A stretch of 64,000 nt of DNA, taken from contig NC_080548.1 of NCBI RefSeq assembly GCF_028640845.1, positions 15,408,814 through 15,472,813 on the forward strand, in the 5' to 3' direction. Positions 22,128 through 33,748 of this stretch are shown here, piece by piece (the first letter of the stretch is position 1; each line of letters opens with the position of its first letter). Both the position numbers and the translations under genes were made by a program. This stretch comes from Ahaetulla prasina (Eukaryota; Chordata; Lepidosauria; Squamata; Colubridae). The notes under the pieces are model-generated. The model worked only from the letters and a program-made list of their open reading frames with translations, had not been told where the DNA came from and searched no databases.

Positions 22128-22265
22128 AGAGTACAGAGTTGGAAGGGACCTTGGAGGTTTTCTAGTCCAACCCCCTGCTCAGGCAGGAGACCCCATACCA
22201 TTTCAGACATTTCTGGCCACTAATCAGATGCTATCTGGATCCAGCCAATATGTTTGGAGACCAAG
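22128..22265 (-). mobile_element. CR1-tailed repeat, inverted copy of 20940-21215
   Basis: It begins AGAGTTGGAAGGGACCTTGG (reversed CR1 tail) and continues into ATCAGATGCTATCTGGATCC, the reverse complement of the unusual upstream part at 20940-21000. The two copies lie about 1 kb apart in opposite orientation. Confidence 0.7.
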
Positions 22266-22473
22266 GTAAATCTAAATAACTGCTCCTAGGGTATGAAAAT
22301 TTCAAATCTACTTCACAGATCTATATTGTATGTTTGTTTGGTGTGGTTTTTTTTTAAAATTACATAGTACAAGTGTTTTACTTCTTAAAACAATATTTTA
22401 TTATTTTTCTTGTAAGCTCCCAAACTGGATCCTTTTCATTCTACCATCAGATCTGGAAGCTATAAAAACAATA

Positions 22474-22930
22474 GTATAATAATATTATATATTATATAAT
22501 ATATTATTATATAATAATATTATTATATAATAATATTAAATATAATATAATAATACTAGAGCAACTAATAGATTTAAACTTAATGTCAACCGCTTTAATC
22601 TAGATTGCAGAAAATATGACTTCTGTAACAGAATCATCAGTGCTTGGAATACTTTACCTGACTCTGTGGTCGCTTCCCATAATCCTAAAAGTTTTATCCA
22701 AAAACTTTCTACTATTGACCTCACCCCATTCCTAAGAGGACCATAAGGGGCGTGCATAAGCGCACAAACGTGCCTACCGTTCCTGTCCTATTGTTTTTTT
22801 CTTCTTCTTCCTATATATATGCTTATACCTCCTTATATTTACCCATATATGTGTTTATTTACTATATAATCTTTTTGTATGATACCTACATATATTGTTG
22901 TGACAAAATAAATAAATAAAAATAAAAAAT
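22474..22930 (+). pseudogene. AT-rich run, then CR1-superfamily LINE 3' end (second lineage)
   Basis: 22474-22555 is a palindromic TATTATATAATA-type run. From 22556 the plus strand encodes CRKYDFCNRIISAWNTLPDS, the same C-terminal block as GRKYNFSDRMVNAWNALPDS at about 36800. The 3' UTR segment GACCTCACCCCATTCCTAAG and an AAATAAATAAAAATAAAA tail follow. It is 5'-truncated. Confidence 0.85.
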
Positions 22931-22975
22931 AAGCCGAAGGATGTGTTGCTTTGAATACTGCATTTTGCTGTATTT

Positions 22976-23041
22976 GCTGGCTGAGGAACTCTGGGAGTTG
23001 AAGTCCACAAGTCTTAAAATTGTCAAGGTTGGAGACCCCTG
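22976..23041. mobile_element. Family B MITE, right arm only
   Basis: It runs from GCTGGCTGAGGAACTCTGGG to CAAGGTTGGAGACCCCTG. The left arm is missing. Confidence 0.8.
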
Positions 23042-23248
23042 CCCTAAGGGATGTAATTAATAGAAAATTAATAAAATTAATGGTAGAGTAGTAAAGGACA
23101 CATTATTTTTATCACTTCCAACTATAAATTGGAGAGCACCTGATGACTATAATAGTAACAGTGGCTGTATTAATAGCAGTAGATTTCTTATAAAGGCAAT
23201 AAGGGTACAGTAATGGATTTCTTGTTTTTAAAAAAATCCATGTCGGGG

Positions 23249-23453
23249 AGGGGGAGGAGGAGGAGGAGGAGGAGGAGGAGGAGGAGGAGGAGAGGAGGAG
23301 GAAGAGGAGGAGGAGAAATAGAAGAAGAAGAAGAAGAGGAGGAGGAGGAGGAGGAGAAATAGAAGAAGAAGAAGAAGAAGAAGAAGAAGAAGAAGAAGAA
23401 GAAGAAGAAGAAGAAGAAGAAGAAGAAGAAGAAGAAGAAGAAGAAGAAGAAGA
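23249..23453. repeat. (GGA)n/(GAA)n purine microsatellite
   Basis: About 205 bp of pure purine on the plus strand apart from two ATA interruptions. GGA units come first (23249-23345), then GAA units (23361-23453). The Ser/Leu/Pro frames on the minus strand are repeat translation. Confidence 0.96.
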
Positions 23454-23814
23454 ATTACCAAGCTTTGAATACCACCCAATCACAGAGACTCAAGGGAGTT
23501 GATGACAATGAAATGCAACAAGTGTAAACAAACATCTAAAGTTCTAAACATTCTTCACACACACACCCCAATCCACAAAAATCCCATTAACTTAAAAACA
23601 CATGTTGTTGTTCCCAGCGTTTGTTCTCCTTAGTTACAAGGATTTTTAAAAAAATTTCGAATTGCACTTGCTGCGGTTCACGTAGAAAAGCTACCAAAGT
23701 GAGGAAAAGGTTTTTGGTTTTCAGCTAGCTTGTCTCAGAGGTAGATGCTGATTTGGGCTGAAAAGGAGAGACCGACCGGCCCCAAACCACCCAGCCAGTT
23801 TCCATGCCTAAGAG

Positions 23815-23941
23815 TAGGGGTCTCCAACCTTGGTCCCTTTAAGACTTGTGGACTTCAACTCCCTCAGCCAGCAAAGCTGGCTAAGGAACTCTGGGAGTTG
23901 AAGTCCACAAGTCTTAAAGGGACCAAGGTTGGAGACCCCTG
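23815..23941. mobile_element. Family B palindromic MITE, exact TSD
   Basis: From TAGGGGTCTCCAACCTTGG to CCAAGGTTGGAGACCCCTG. An exact 8-bp duplication CCTAAGAG lies at 23807-23814 and 23942-23949. Confidence 0.93.
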
Positions 23942-24097
23942 CCTAAGAGAGAATTAGAACCTGGGTCTCTTTCTTCCAACTCCAGCACCTTCACCACAAC
24001 ATCCCATCAGATCTTTAACTTAAAAACATAATCAGGGTGAAAATCCTGAGGAAAAAAAATGACAGCCCATCAATCTGTCAGAATGACGCATTCTGGG

Positions 24098-24180
24098 CCA
24101 GGGGTCTGCAAACTTGGCTCTTTTAAGACTTGTGGACTTCAACTCCCAGAGTTCCTCAGCCAGCAAATATATATATATAA
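24098..24180. mobile_element. Family B MITE, left arm, ending in (TA)n
   Basis: CAGGGGTCTGCAAACTTGG followed by TTAAGACTTGTGGACTTCAA and CTCAGCCAGC, then a short ATATATATATAA run in place of the right arm. Confidence 0.75.
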
Positions 24181-24370
24181 TATACTCTGTGAACTATTAG
24201 GGAGGAATTGTCTTCACTCTCTTTCTCTCACACATGATATCTGGGCTGAGTTGCCTCTTACTCTTCTGGACTGCAGACCCTCCTTCCTGGGGAATCCACC
24301 TCCTCCCTCCATGCCCTCGTATCTCTATTCTCTTGACCTCTCATGGGGTGGACCTTTAAGTGTCTCCAAA

Positions 24371-24640
24371 CCAGATTTGGTATTCAGCCAGTTTGGACCG
24401 GTTCAAGCGAACCGGTAGTGAAAATTGCGGGTGGCCCACCCCACCCCGCCCACCTGCCCACCTGCCCACCTGCCCCAGCAATATGCTGTCCTATTTAGGC
24501 ATGTTTTTGAGGCCGGGCACATGCGCAGAAGGCACATGCGCAAGCAAGGCACATGCACAGAAGGCTGGGCGCATGTGCACGCTCTCACATTTTTGGTGCT
24601 GGGCAAACCAGTAGGTAAATTATGTGGATCCCACCTCTGC
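24371..24640. mobile_element. Fragment of the MITE type seen at 56007
   Basis: It shares TTCAGCCAGTTTGGACCGG, GCGGGTGGCCCACC, CTATTTAGGCATGTTTTTGAGG and repeated GCACATGCGCA words with the outer element at 56007-56723. No TSD was identified. Confidence 0.65.
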
Positions 24641-24750
24641 TCCAAACCTCTCAGAGCAGCCTGAATGCTATATATTGAAGGTATTACATGCTGCCCCAAA
24701 AAGTGAACTACATCTCTCCATCCAGATCCTGGCACGTGACCAATGCACAC

Positions 24751-25164
24751 CAGGGGTGAAATGCTCCCAGTTCGGACCGGATCACCCGATCCGGTAGCGA
24801 TGGCGGCGGGTGGTTCAGAGAACCAGTGGCAAAAATCCCTGCCTTCCCCCATGCCCAGCTGAGCCGCACGATCATCAGAGGTTTTTTTTTTTTTACTTTT
24901 AAAAGCATTTTTTCTTTGGCCAAAAAAAATGCTTTTAAAAGTAAAAAAAAAGCCTCTGATGATCGCGTGGCTCAGCTGAGATCGTCAGAGCCTTTTAAAA
25001 GCATTTTTTCTACAACCTCTTCGGCTGAAAGAAAATTCGGAGAATTGTAGAAAAAATGCTTTTAAAAGTTTTTTTTAAAAAAAAGTTGGCCACACCCACC
25101 CAGTTCCATTACACCCACCACCAAGCCATGCCCACAGAACTAGTAGTAAAAAATTTCACCACTG
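24751..25164. mobile_element. Family F hAT-like MITE with internal palindromes
   Basis: It starts CAGGGGTGAAATGCTCCCAG and ends AAAAAATTTCACCACTG. The interior has repeated inverted words AAAAGCATTTTTTC and GAAAAAATGCTTTTAAAAG alternating with CCTCTGATGATCG, so the strand folds into several stacked hairpins. The flanking 8-mers do not match clearly. Confidence 0.75.
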
Positions 25165-26170
25165 AATGTAGTCCAGCATCTATGCCTATGTCTGAGCCCT
25201 GACTTTGAATTCTCTGTAGCAGAAATTCAGCCATTCAGTTAAATGTTTTCTCCAGAAATGCAAGATTGGAGATTGGGTGGAAGTTGTCAAAAGCAGGTGG
25301 TTTGAAAGATGACGTTTTCAAGAGTGGGTACCAGATTTCCAGACCAAATCATTCTGGATTCCTTAACTAGGCTTTCAGCTTTACTGCATGCCTGAAAGCA
25401 TGATTTATGGAGATGTACAAAAATACAAGCAACGCAAAGCACACCGTGAGCGATTAGTACTGTATCACCTCACTTTCTCCAATCTAGTATTGTACCCTCC
25501 AGATGTTCTGGATTACACTTTGGCTTGGAATTTTGGGAACTATCATCCAAGACATGAGCACATCTGGAAAGTGCGAAGGAAATTTTACAAGAGGACAATG
25601 GATGTTTCTGTAACAGCACTGAACATGGCGAAGAACCCAACAAGAAAGAATGACTCAAGTCTTTGAAAGGCTTCCAGAATAAACCAGCATATTAGCTGGC
25701 TTCTTTGTGCTTGCTTTTCCAATATAGAGACCTGTATTATATCCAGGTCTAATTAAACCTCTGCTGAAATATTGAACCACATTTTCCACCTAGCCTTTGG
25801 TTCATCTGTTCGGCATGTATTTGTTTGCTCTGCTAGCTAACACATCCAATATGTCTTTCAAATGAAAGTAAATATCCAACTGACCCACTCAGACCAGCAG
25901 CTTGGAATTAATGCTGATGCTTCATTCCAGATTTGCTAATAATTATCCAGGCTTTAAGGACGGATGAGCTGCTTCTTGGCAGATGGCAATAGAGGAAAAT
26001 TAGACCAGTGGGGCTAAAGGAAGGTCTCTTCCCGCCACCCCCTCAATAAGGGTTATCTCCAAATTCCAAATCTTTTGCAGTTCTTTTTTTTTTTAATAAC
26101 CTGCCCAAACCTTACTTGCATGCCTCCTACATTCCTGAATGTTCCACCTGCTATCTTCACCTGCACACAT
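25165..26170. other. No recognisable gene
   Basis: About 1 kb of apparently unique sequence. A 92-codon frame at 25388 has no splice, family or compositional support as a gene. Confidence 0.45.
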
Positions 26171-26177
26171 ACAGTCT

Positions 26178-26293
26178 GGTGTTTCTCAACCTTATTAACT
26201 TTAAGGCGTGTGCATTTTTGCTTCACATGCTTGCTGGGGAATTCTGGGAATTGAAGTCCACACATCTTAAAATTGACATGGTTGAGAAACATT
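26178..26293. mobile_element. Family B (variant) palindromic MITE
   Basis: From TGGTGTTTCTCAACCTTATT to ATGGTTGAGAAACATTG, with inner arms ACTTTAAGGCGTGTG and CACACATCTTAAAATTG. No clean TSD was found. Confidence 0.8.
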
Positions 26294-26617
26294 GCTTCTA
26301 GTCTTACACCACCACCACCCGCTCCCTCCTTCCTGGTAGACCAAGGATTCTTTGCTTTTTGTCTCCATTCTGCAAGTTTGTTGTGCTGCAGGTTTAGCCT
26401 TTTAAAAGTCAAAGTGGTTAGATTTGGAACACAGCAAACAGACATGCCCAATCTTTTTTCTTCTTCTTCTCCAGATGGCTGTCAGAAAAAGATCAGGGCA
26501 GAACCAAATTCATGGTCAGAAATTCTTCCATTCAAATTCTTTATTAAATGATAGAAACTGCCTCTCCCCTGCTCAGGGGAGGTCAAAAGACCACCTGGGG
26601 TTCAACCACTGCAGCAC

Positions 26618-26721
<104 letters not shown>

Positions 26722-26913
26722 TGTATCATACACTCCTCTGTCACATTTGCAGATGCTGTAAAGGGCAGAAGAACAGCGGTCTGTACCTTAAGAGTGTGGA
26801 AATGCTAAAAAAGGTGGTCAGAATTGGTAGCTGAGGTTTTGTTATGCATCACAGATGACAGAGCAACTTGGGAAGACAATCATGCTAAGGGGATAACGCT
26901 TGTCAATCCAATA

Positions 26914-27460
26914 CAGGTAGTCTTTGACTTACAAATACAATTGGGACTGGAACGGCGGTCACTAAATGAGATATGCCTGATTTTGCAACCTTTTTTTTTG
27001 TTGCTACAATTGTTAAGCAAATCACTGAGTTGTAAGCAAATCTGGTATCCCTTAATCAGAGGTGGGTTTCAGCAGGTAGTGGAAATTTTGAGTAGTTCGG
27101 AGAACCGGTAGTAAAAAATCTGACTGGCCCCGCCCCCATCTATTCTCTGCCTCCCGAGTCCCAGCTGATTGGGAGGAAATGGGGATTTTACAGTATCCTT
27201 CCCCTGACACACCCACCAAGCCATGCCACACCCAACAAGCCACACCTACAGAAACGGTAGTAAAAAAAAATTGAAATCCACCACTGAGTAGTATATAAGT
27301 CCACCACTGAGTGGTATATAAGTCCACCACTGCCTTCAATGAGTTTGCTTGTCAAAAGCCAGCTAGGAAAGTCACAAATGGTGATCACCCAGACATTGCA
27401 ACTATCATAAATACATGCCAGTTGCCAAGCATCTCAAATGTGACCATGTGATTCTTGTAA
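26914..27460. mobile_element. TA-flanked MITE (CAGGTAGTCCTC family) split by a family A MITE
   Basis: The left end CAGGTAGTCTTTGACTTAC follows TA. The middle TTGTTAAGCAAATCACTGAG and, after the insert, GTTTGCTTGTCAAAAGCCAG and GTTGCCAAGCATCTC follow the family order. The right terminus is lost. Confidence 0.75.
27057..27332. mobile_element. Family A MITE with amplified right terminus
   Basis: It starts CAGAGGTGGGTTTCAGCAGG. The right end CCACCACTG occurs three times, separated by two copies of a 23-bp unit (AGT[A/G]GTATATAAGT plus CCACCACTG; 27287-27309 and 27310-27332). The flanks CCCTTAAT and CCTTCAAT match 6/8. Confidence 0.8.
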
Positions 27461-27721
27461 TAATTATGATGTGCAACTTGACAGTCTTAGAAATTACATA
27501 GGCTTAAGTATATGCTTATAGAATATCTATGATGGCATGATCAGTTGATAAACTCATGTGATAGTCAAGCCCCAGTCATCCTGATGTTTTGATAACAATG
27601 ACCTGGTTAGTTTGGCTCCTATTTAATTGGTTTTTAAAGGCTGAGAAAGACATGTTTCTGAAGTACTGGAAATTACTGGGATTATACACCACACTATGTC
27701 AGGGTCAGAGTTCCTCAACAC

Positions 27722-28301
27722 CAGGAGTGAAATGCTCCCGGTGTCAACCGGATCAGCTGATCTGGTAGTGATGGTGGCAGGTGGTTTGGAGAACCGGTAA
27801 CAAAAATCCCTGCCCCCACCCCACCTATGGCCACCCAATTGCCCACTTGCCGCTTCTTTCCAGTTTGCTCGCTTTTCCCAGGCAAATAGGTTGTAAAAAG
27901 ATGCTTTTAAAAGGTTAAAAAAAGGCTCTTACGATCACAGCTGAGCCGCACAATCATCAGAGCCTTTTTTTTAACTTTTAAAAGCATTTTTTACTACCTA
28001 TTGGCCTGAATAGGTAATAAAAAATGTTTTAAAAAGTTTAAAAAAAAGCTCCGACGATCGCGTGCCACAGCTGTGATTTTTGGGGCCTTTTTTCAACCTT
28101 TAATGAACCAAATGCGAGGTGCGCGAGCTGTTCTATTTACCTTCCTTCCCATGCCTCCTTTTGGCATGCATTGTGCGCATGTGCACTTCACACTTGGTGT
28201 GTGATGTGCACTGCACATGCATGCACGCTGCACGCATTTGACATGCAGAGCGCATGCTCAGCCACCGAACCAGTAGTAAACCGGTTCAGATTTCATCACT
28301 A
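27722..28301. mobile_element. Family F hAT-like MITE, long form
   Basis: It starts CAGGAGTGAAATGCTCCCGG and ends near GGTTCAGATTTCATCACTA. Its internal hairpin words match 24751-25164, and a GC-rich CATGCGCA block follows. TSD uncertain. Confidence 0.7.
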
Positions 28302-28848
28302 TTCAATATAATAATATTGTTCTAAACCATAAACCATGTTTTACATAGCTGTGTTAATGCTCATGTATGAGAAGAGATAGCACAGCTCATGATTACATAT
28401 TTTTGTCTGACGTTAAAAACAAATTTTTAATATCTGTTAATCTTTGTTCTTTGGTTTGCCTATTACATGCGGTTTGACAGTGTACCAGCTTAAAACAATC
28501 AAACTACATTATAGATTAGCCGGGTGTGAGAACCTGGTCCCTGTATTTTATACGTATTTAATTTATAGGTTACTTTATAGGTTTATAGGTTAGTATTACA
28601 TTGGAGTCAGGCCACTCTGACTGACACTCAACCAAGTGTCAGTCTACAATATATTCAACTGCTTATTCCTTTGTTGTTGAACAGACCATTGTAGCTTATT
28701 TTAAAAAATGAGGAAAACCCCCCACATCATACTAATCCATAATATGGTTTGTAGCACAGTGTGGGGGCCTGAATTTATCCTACTGTGTTTCCCTCAGACC
28801 ATGATTTAGCAAATAAAACCATGCTAAACTAAAAAGGTCAACAATATG
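28302..28848. other. No recognisable element
   Basis: About 550 bp of AT-rich, apparently unique sequence. A TTTATAGGTT-type motif is repeated near 28563-28592. Confidence 0.45.
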
Positions 28849-28856
28849 ATTTAGTA

Positions 28857-29129
28857 CAGTGATGGTGAACCTTTTCGAGACCAAGCACCCAAACTGGAAC
28901 GTGCGTGCATGTGCCAGAGCACCGGAAACCCAAAGACCAGCTGGCTGGCGCACACATGCCTGTTTTTGGACCATTTTTCAGGCCATTTTACAGGCTGTTT
29001 TCTGGCCGTTTTTCTGGCCGTTTTCTGGCACCTAGCGCTTGCAAAGAGAAGCTGGTGACGGCACGCGTTCCCACAGAGAGGGCTCTGTGTGCCACTGCTG
29101 GCACGCGTGCCATAGGTTCGCCCTCACGG
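28857..29129. mobile_element. Family E hAT-type MITE
   Basis: It starts CAGTGATGGTGAACCTTTTC and ends CATAGGTTCGCCCTCACGG. The flanks ATTTAGTA (28849-28856) and ATTTAGTG (29130-29137) match 7/8. Its interior has four CTGGCCGTTTTT-type repeats. Confidence 0.85.
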
Positions 29130-29214
29130 ATTTAGTGTAAAGCACGATTTGTAAAGCTTTGCTACAGCCTTGCCGCCAAAACCTCAAAATAGCTTATGTG
29201 GAGATCACCTTACA

Positions 29215-29372
29215 TTTTATTCCAACAACAACAATCCTGCCAGGTAGGTTGGCTGAGAGAGTGACTGACTCAAAGTCACCCAGCCAGTTGAGTTTCCATG
29301 GCTGAGAGGAGACTTAAACCCAGATCCCTCCAGTCCTAGCCCAACACCCTAACTTCCCCATTGCACTGTTTA
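29215..29372 (-). mobile_element. CORE-type SINE, antisense
   Basis: CAGGTAGGTTGGCTGAGAGA, CAAAGTCACCCAGCC and CCTAGCCCAACACCCTAAC on the plus strand are the reversed core and tRNA-like head of the SINE type seen in sense at 2911 and 57222. No TSD resolved. Confidence 0.75.
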
Positions 29373-31250
29373 CTAATGTAATCGAAGACTTCCTGTTGCT
29401 CTCCTCACCATTATTGTTAGATGAAAAGGATCCTGGTCAACAGCTGACTAGGCCAGTATAGTTCTACCTGGGGCATACATGCTCTGTAAAATAATTCCTT
29501 GAGTGGTTAACCTCACTCCTAATCTGCGATTGAATTGCGGATATCAGAATAAGCTTCGGAATAGGTGTGTGCTCCTTTTCAAGATCGGTTTTTAGGGAGG
29601 AGAATCAGATCATCTTCGGAGCAATTCTCAGGCTTGTCAAAGGTTAAACAAATGCAGCGTTTGCTCATCCAGGTAAGTTACCTGTCAGGTTTGTCCAGTC
29701 ATTTCCTGCTAAGCTTGTGTCTTTTTAAGGATGTCTAGGTTGTTTTGCGGGCTACTCATTTCCTACTTGCCCTTTGTGGCTAATTAAGTGTTGCACAGGG
29801 TTCATTAGACTTGACAGGAACCTGGCAGAGCCGAGACCCTTTGACTCGGACAAGTCTTGGTGGAATCCATCATTAATAAATGAACGCTTTCTTTCTGGCT
29901 CTGAGCTTGATTCAAGTCCGTGGTCTCAGCTGTTCTCTATTATTCCTCCTGAAATGTTTGCCTGCTGGCCATTTGGAGTTTGCTTGGTGGAAAAAAAAAA
30001 AAAGAGGTGAATATCCTGCCAGAGCTCTCTTCTGCTTTTTGGGAGACCGTTCTCGTTCTGTTTGATGGCAAAGAAATTGGTTCCCATGTTTTTTCAGTAC
30101 AGAAAAAAATAGGGGTAACATTCTCACGAGCTCTGGTATTGATTTCCCTTACTCGTAGGGTAGCCAAGAGTAGACCCTAATGTTTTTATTCCACAGTTAC
30201 TTCTCCAACAATCTCCTTGGCCGCCCAAGCCTCTAAAGAAATCTCAAAGGCAAAAATCATAAGGGAACTACTATTATTCCCATGAAACTTTTCCCCAATC
30301 TTAGAAAGAGAGTGGATAAACAGGAATCTGCAAACAAAAAAATGACAATAGCACCAGCATCCTTAATATTACAACAATGATAGGCACTCAAAAAGAGGCC
30401 ACTTAAAGAAGTTGAAAAGAGATTTAAAAGCAAAGAAGATAAAAAAAAATCTTTTCTCAAAGAAAATTTTGGGGGAAAATTTTGGAAGAAAGTTGGAACA
30501 GGTTGGAAGGTATTCTATTTATTTATGGCTGGTTGCCTTTAATGAGCACGTGTATTTTGCCAGTAAGTATTCCTGGTGCTAAAGATCGTATTCTAAATGT
30601 TAATTTAAAAAAGCTCCCATTGACAGTGGGAGCCAAATTTATCCAGCAAAGTGAGGCAACCCATAATTTTGTACCACCATCCAATTATCTTGATCTTCAG
30701 GTCTGTAGCATAAGAAGTTAAACATTTTTCTAGGCAGAAGGTTCAGAGGGAGACAAGAGTGTTTCAAGTAGTTTTAATTGTAAGAAAGACCCACAGCAAG
30801 CCATCATTACAGGTAGATATTTACATACGACAGGAACCGGAAACTACCTCACAGGAGCAACTGAAGGCAGCTCCTCGAGAGTCAGGGAATACATCTCAAA
30901 CTAATCCTGCCAAGACTGCAGACATAACCCCTGTAACATCTTCCCTTTTTCATTAATACAACTATCGCATTTTAAAACATTATAAGACCTTATTAACCTT
31001 ATAAGTATTATATATATGTCTCTGCCCTAATGACCAGCCGGGTAGGCATGGCTAGGTGGTCATGTGACCGTGTGGGCGTGGCCAACTCAATGTCACTCAC
31101 GTCGATGGGCGCTTCGCCTTAGCTGTTACAATGTACTAAGGGTTAACCAGAGAGGTAGTTTCTGTAAGCAGGGCAATAAAGATGAGGCTAGAAACACCAC
31201 CAGAATGTTTCCTTCCTGCCTTCCTTACAGGATTAGCCCTGTAAAGTGGG
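29373..31250. other. Long stretch without recognised gene or repeat
   Basis: About 1.9 kb. It has an A-run at 29991 and scattered A-rich pieces. No long frame, no terminal repeats and no convincing exon. It may hold old, decayed repeats I cannot name. Confidence 0.45.
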
Positions 31251-31348
31251 AAAAGATTTCTTCCACCAACTGGTTCTCTGAACTGCTTAGAAAGTTAACA
31301 ACCGGTTCTCCCGAATAGGTGTGAACTGGCTGAATCCCATCACTGATT
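31251..31348. mobile_element. Family C MITE, right part
   Basis: AACTGGTTCTCTGAACTGC, AGAAAGTTAACAACCGGTTC and GGCTGAATCCCATCACTG match the right two-thirds of family C. The left terminus is missing. Confidence 0.8.
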
Positions 31349-31994
31349 AAAACGATATAAAACACTGTATTATTAAAACATTATAAACACTATAAAACAT
31401 TGTGAAACATGCAAAGTTCCGCTGCAAGCAACTGTAACAATGAATGTCCAAAGGGAGGGAGGGTCAAAAAGCTAGCGACCACAACCTTACAATCAAAACT
31501 CCGCCCCCTTTTTTCTGTGGTTGTGGCACCATTTTAACCTTTGTGTTCTCCTGCAGACACCCATGGAGGAAGGGCAGGGCAGAGGAAAAAGCTATCAGCT
31601 GTGGACAACATCCTGTTCATCGATATCGGTAGATACACATATGAATGCTTTCATTGTCATCCACTGTCGCTATCCATGCTCTGCTTGTGGTTGATTCTTT
31701 TTTCAGAGTTTTAATGGGCAAAATATTAAATGCAGAAGTGCAATTCTGAAAATTCACTAACCTGCAACACCATCCTTCCCCCCCCCCCCGCACCACCCCC
31801 AGGATACCTGTAGATTCCACATAGTTTAAAAAAAATAAAATAAATACAAGTGGTCAGAGGCTGCAAACCAACAGTACATTTGGAATTATAAGGTTGAGGT
31901 GTCAGGGAGTATCTGAGGGGAGGGTGAGCTAGAAATGGAGTTTGTAGCTGACCAGATCATGGTGATGGGTTTTGAATGGGCACACCCATTTGAG
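31349..31994. other. No recognised gene
   Basis: About 650 bp: short repeats AACACT(A)TAAAAC near 31360-31415, a C run at 31780, and otherwise apparently unique sequence. Confidence 0.45.
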
Positions 31995-32415
31995 TGAGCT
32001 GCTGGGGGTTCGCAGGGGTTCGGGAGAACCTCTAGCTAAGATTCTGTGCAGTTTGGAGAACCCACAAATCCCACTCCTGGCTCGCCCCGCCCATCCCGCC
32101 CCACCTCCCCCAGGAGTCCCCACATGGCCCATTTTGGATGCAGGTAAGTGCAGGGAGGGCAAAAAAATGGGCCTACTGGAAGTTTGGGAAGGCCGGAAAT
32201 GGGCCCATTTCTGACCTCCAGAGGGCTGTCGGAGCCTGGAGAGGGTGTTTTTGCCCTCCTGGCAGCTTGAGGAAAGCCTCCGGAGTCCGGGGAGGGCAAA
32301 AACACCCTCCCCCTTGGTGCAAGAGGCCGACTAGGCCACGCCTACCATGGCCGTACCCATCCAACAACCAGGCAGAGAATCCCTTGCTAAAATTTTTGAA
32401 GCCCACACCTGGGCA
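31995..32415 (-). mobile_element. Family G repeat
   Basis: It opens GGGGGTTCGCAGGGGTTCGG and closes CTTGCTAAAATTTTTGAAGCCC, the reverse of 35598-36005 and 54216-54660. The interior is GC-rich with GGGCCCATTTC words. The overlapping frames on both strands are repeat translation. Confidence 0.75.
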
Positions 32416-33009
32416 CATCCCCATCTCTCATGACAACTGATCTGCTCACATGAAATGAAATGTTCCTTTAGGGTCAATGGCCTGACAAGGTTGTCTCCCT
32501 GTGGTTCTGCTTCTTCTTGTCATTCGTGACCTCGCTTCAGATGACAAAGGCCCTTGGGATGCAAATGCCAAAACTGTGCATGAAACAATGTACCTCTTGA
32601 GGTTTCAATGGTTAGAAGAAACTCTCTTCTAGATATCTGCTTATATAAGAGGCTTGGCATGACCCCCAAACTGGCAGTTAATCAACTATAGAAACAAGAT
32701 TGCATCTATTACAAAGAAATGGTCTCTTGAGAACAAATAACAGTAGATATCTTAGTTGATCCTCAGGCTTGAGTAACTGCCAAGAGAAATAGGCTTCAGA
32801 AAGCTTCCTTTGCCAGGTGCCATTCAAACCACTGGCTGGAATGGTTGCTTGCACCACCACTTCATAGCCAGGCCGACATAGACCACATGGTAAGAATGTG
32901 GGCTGTCAACAAAACAACCCACAATCGGCCTTTGATTCGCATAGATCAGTTAGTCCAAAAGGGAAAATAAGGACAAGATTGGCTAGCACTTTCAGTGTTT
33001 ATTATTGCA

Positions 33010-33135
33010 CAGAGATGGGCAACGATGGCAACTTTACGACCTGTGGACTTCAATTCCCAGAATCCTTGAGCCAGCTATGCAGGGATTCTGGGAGTTGAAG
33101 TCAACAGGTTGTAAAGTTGCTGTAGTTTTTCACCC
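33010..33135. mobile_element. Family B-like palindromic MITE, diverged
   Basis: GATGGGCAACGATGGCAACTT facing AAGTTGCTGTAGTTTTTCACC, with inner arms GGACTTCAATTCCCAGAATCC and GGATTCTGGGAGTTGAAGTC. The 590 bp before it (32416-33009) show no recognised element. Confidence 0.7.
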
Positions 33136-33740
33136 CCGCGGTTGTCTTTGACAAAGTCAACACCAAACACTGATGAACATAGAATCGCTCGTCTCCAGTC
33201 TGAGTAGGTTAAAAGATACTAATAGAAGAAATGACATGTGTCAGTTGGTTTGGAACCAAGGATGGTCATGTCATTTGGTCATTATTTAGCTCAGCCTTCC
33301 CCAACTTAATACCTTCAAGATGGGTATTGTATTACAGCTCTCTTGAACCATCTGGAATCGGATGGAACACTGCAGTATACGATTGATGTAATAAATAGAT
33401 AAACTCTATGGCTATGCTAATTGGGAATTGTTGCTGGAGTTCAATTTCATACTGGGCCAAAACAATGACACAAGCATCATGATTTTGCACAGTACTGTAT
33501 GAATATCCAATAACCGTTATAATTAGATTGGCAGATTGGGCTAAATTACAGCATGGTTTGTTTGGTTGCGGTTTAGCATGCTGCATGAAGCCATTGTGGT
33601 TTATTCAATAAAGAATGAATAATATAAAGCATGGCTCAATTTGTTCCATCAACCCAGCCACTGAGGTCTTTAAACTCTGGTTTAAGGATGATCGTTATGT
33701 GTAAACATCACCAACAAACTGTGGCTTAGTGTAATGTGTG
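33136..33740. other. No recognised element
   Basis: About 600 bp of apparently unique sequence. Confidence 0.4.
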
Positions 33741-33748
33741 AACTAGGC

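Noticed and set aside
23112..23483. Poly-Ser and poly-Leu frames
   Set aside because: Translation of the GGA/GAA microsatellite.
25388..25666. 92-codon frame as a small gene
   Set aside because: No splice sites, motif or coding-like support; length is expected by chance in this much sequence.
31929..32440. Several overlapping Gly/Pro/Trp-rich frames on both strands
   Set aside because: All lie in the GC-rich family G repeat and recur with it at 35530-35987 and 54219-54616.
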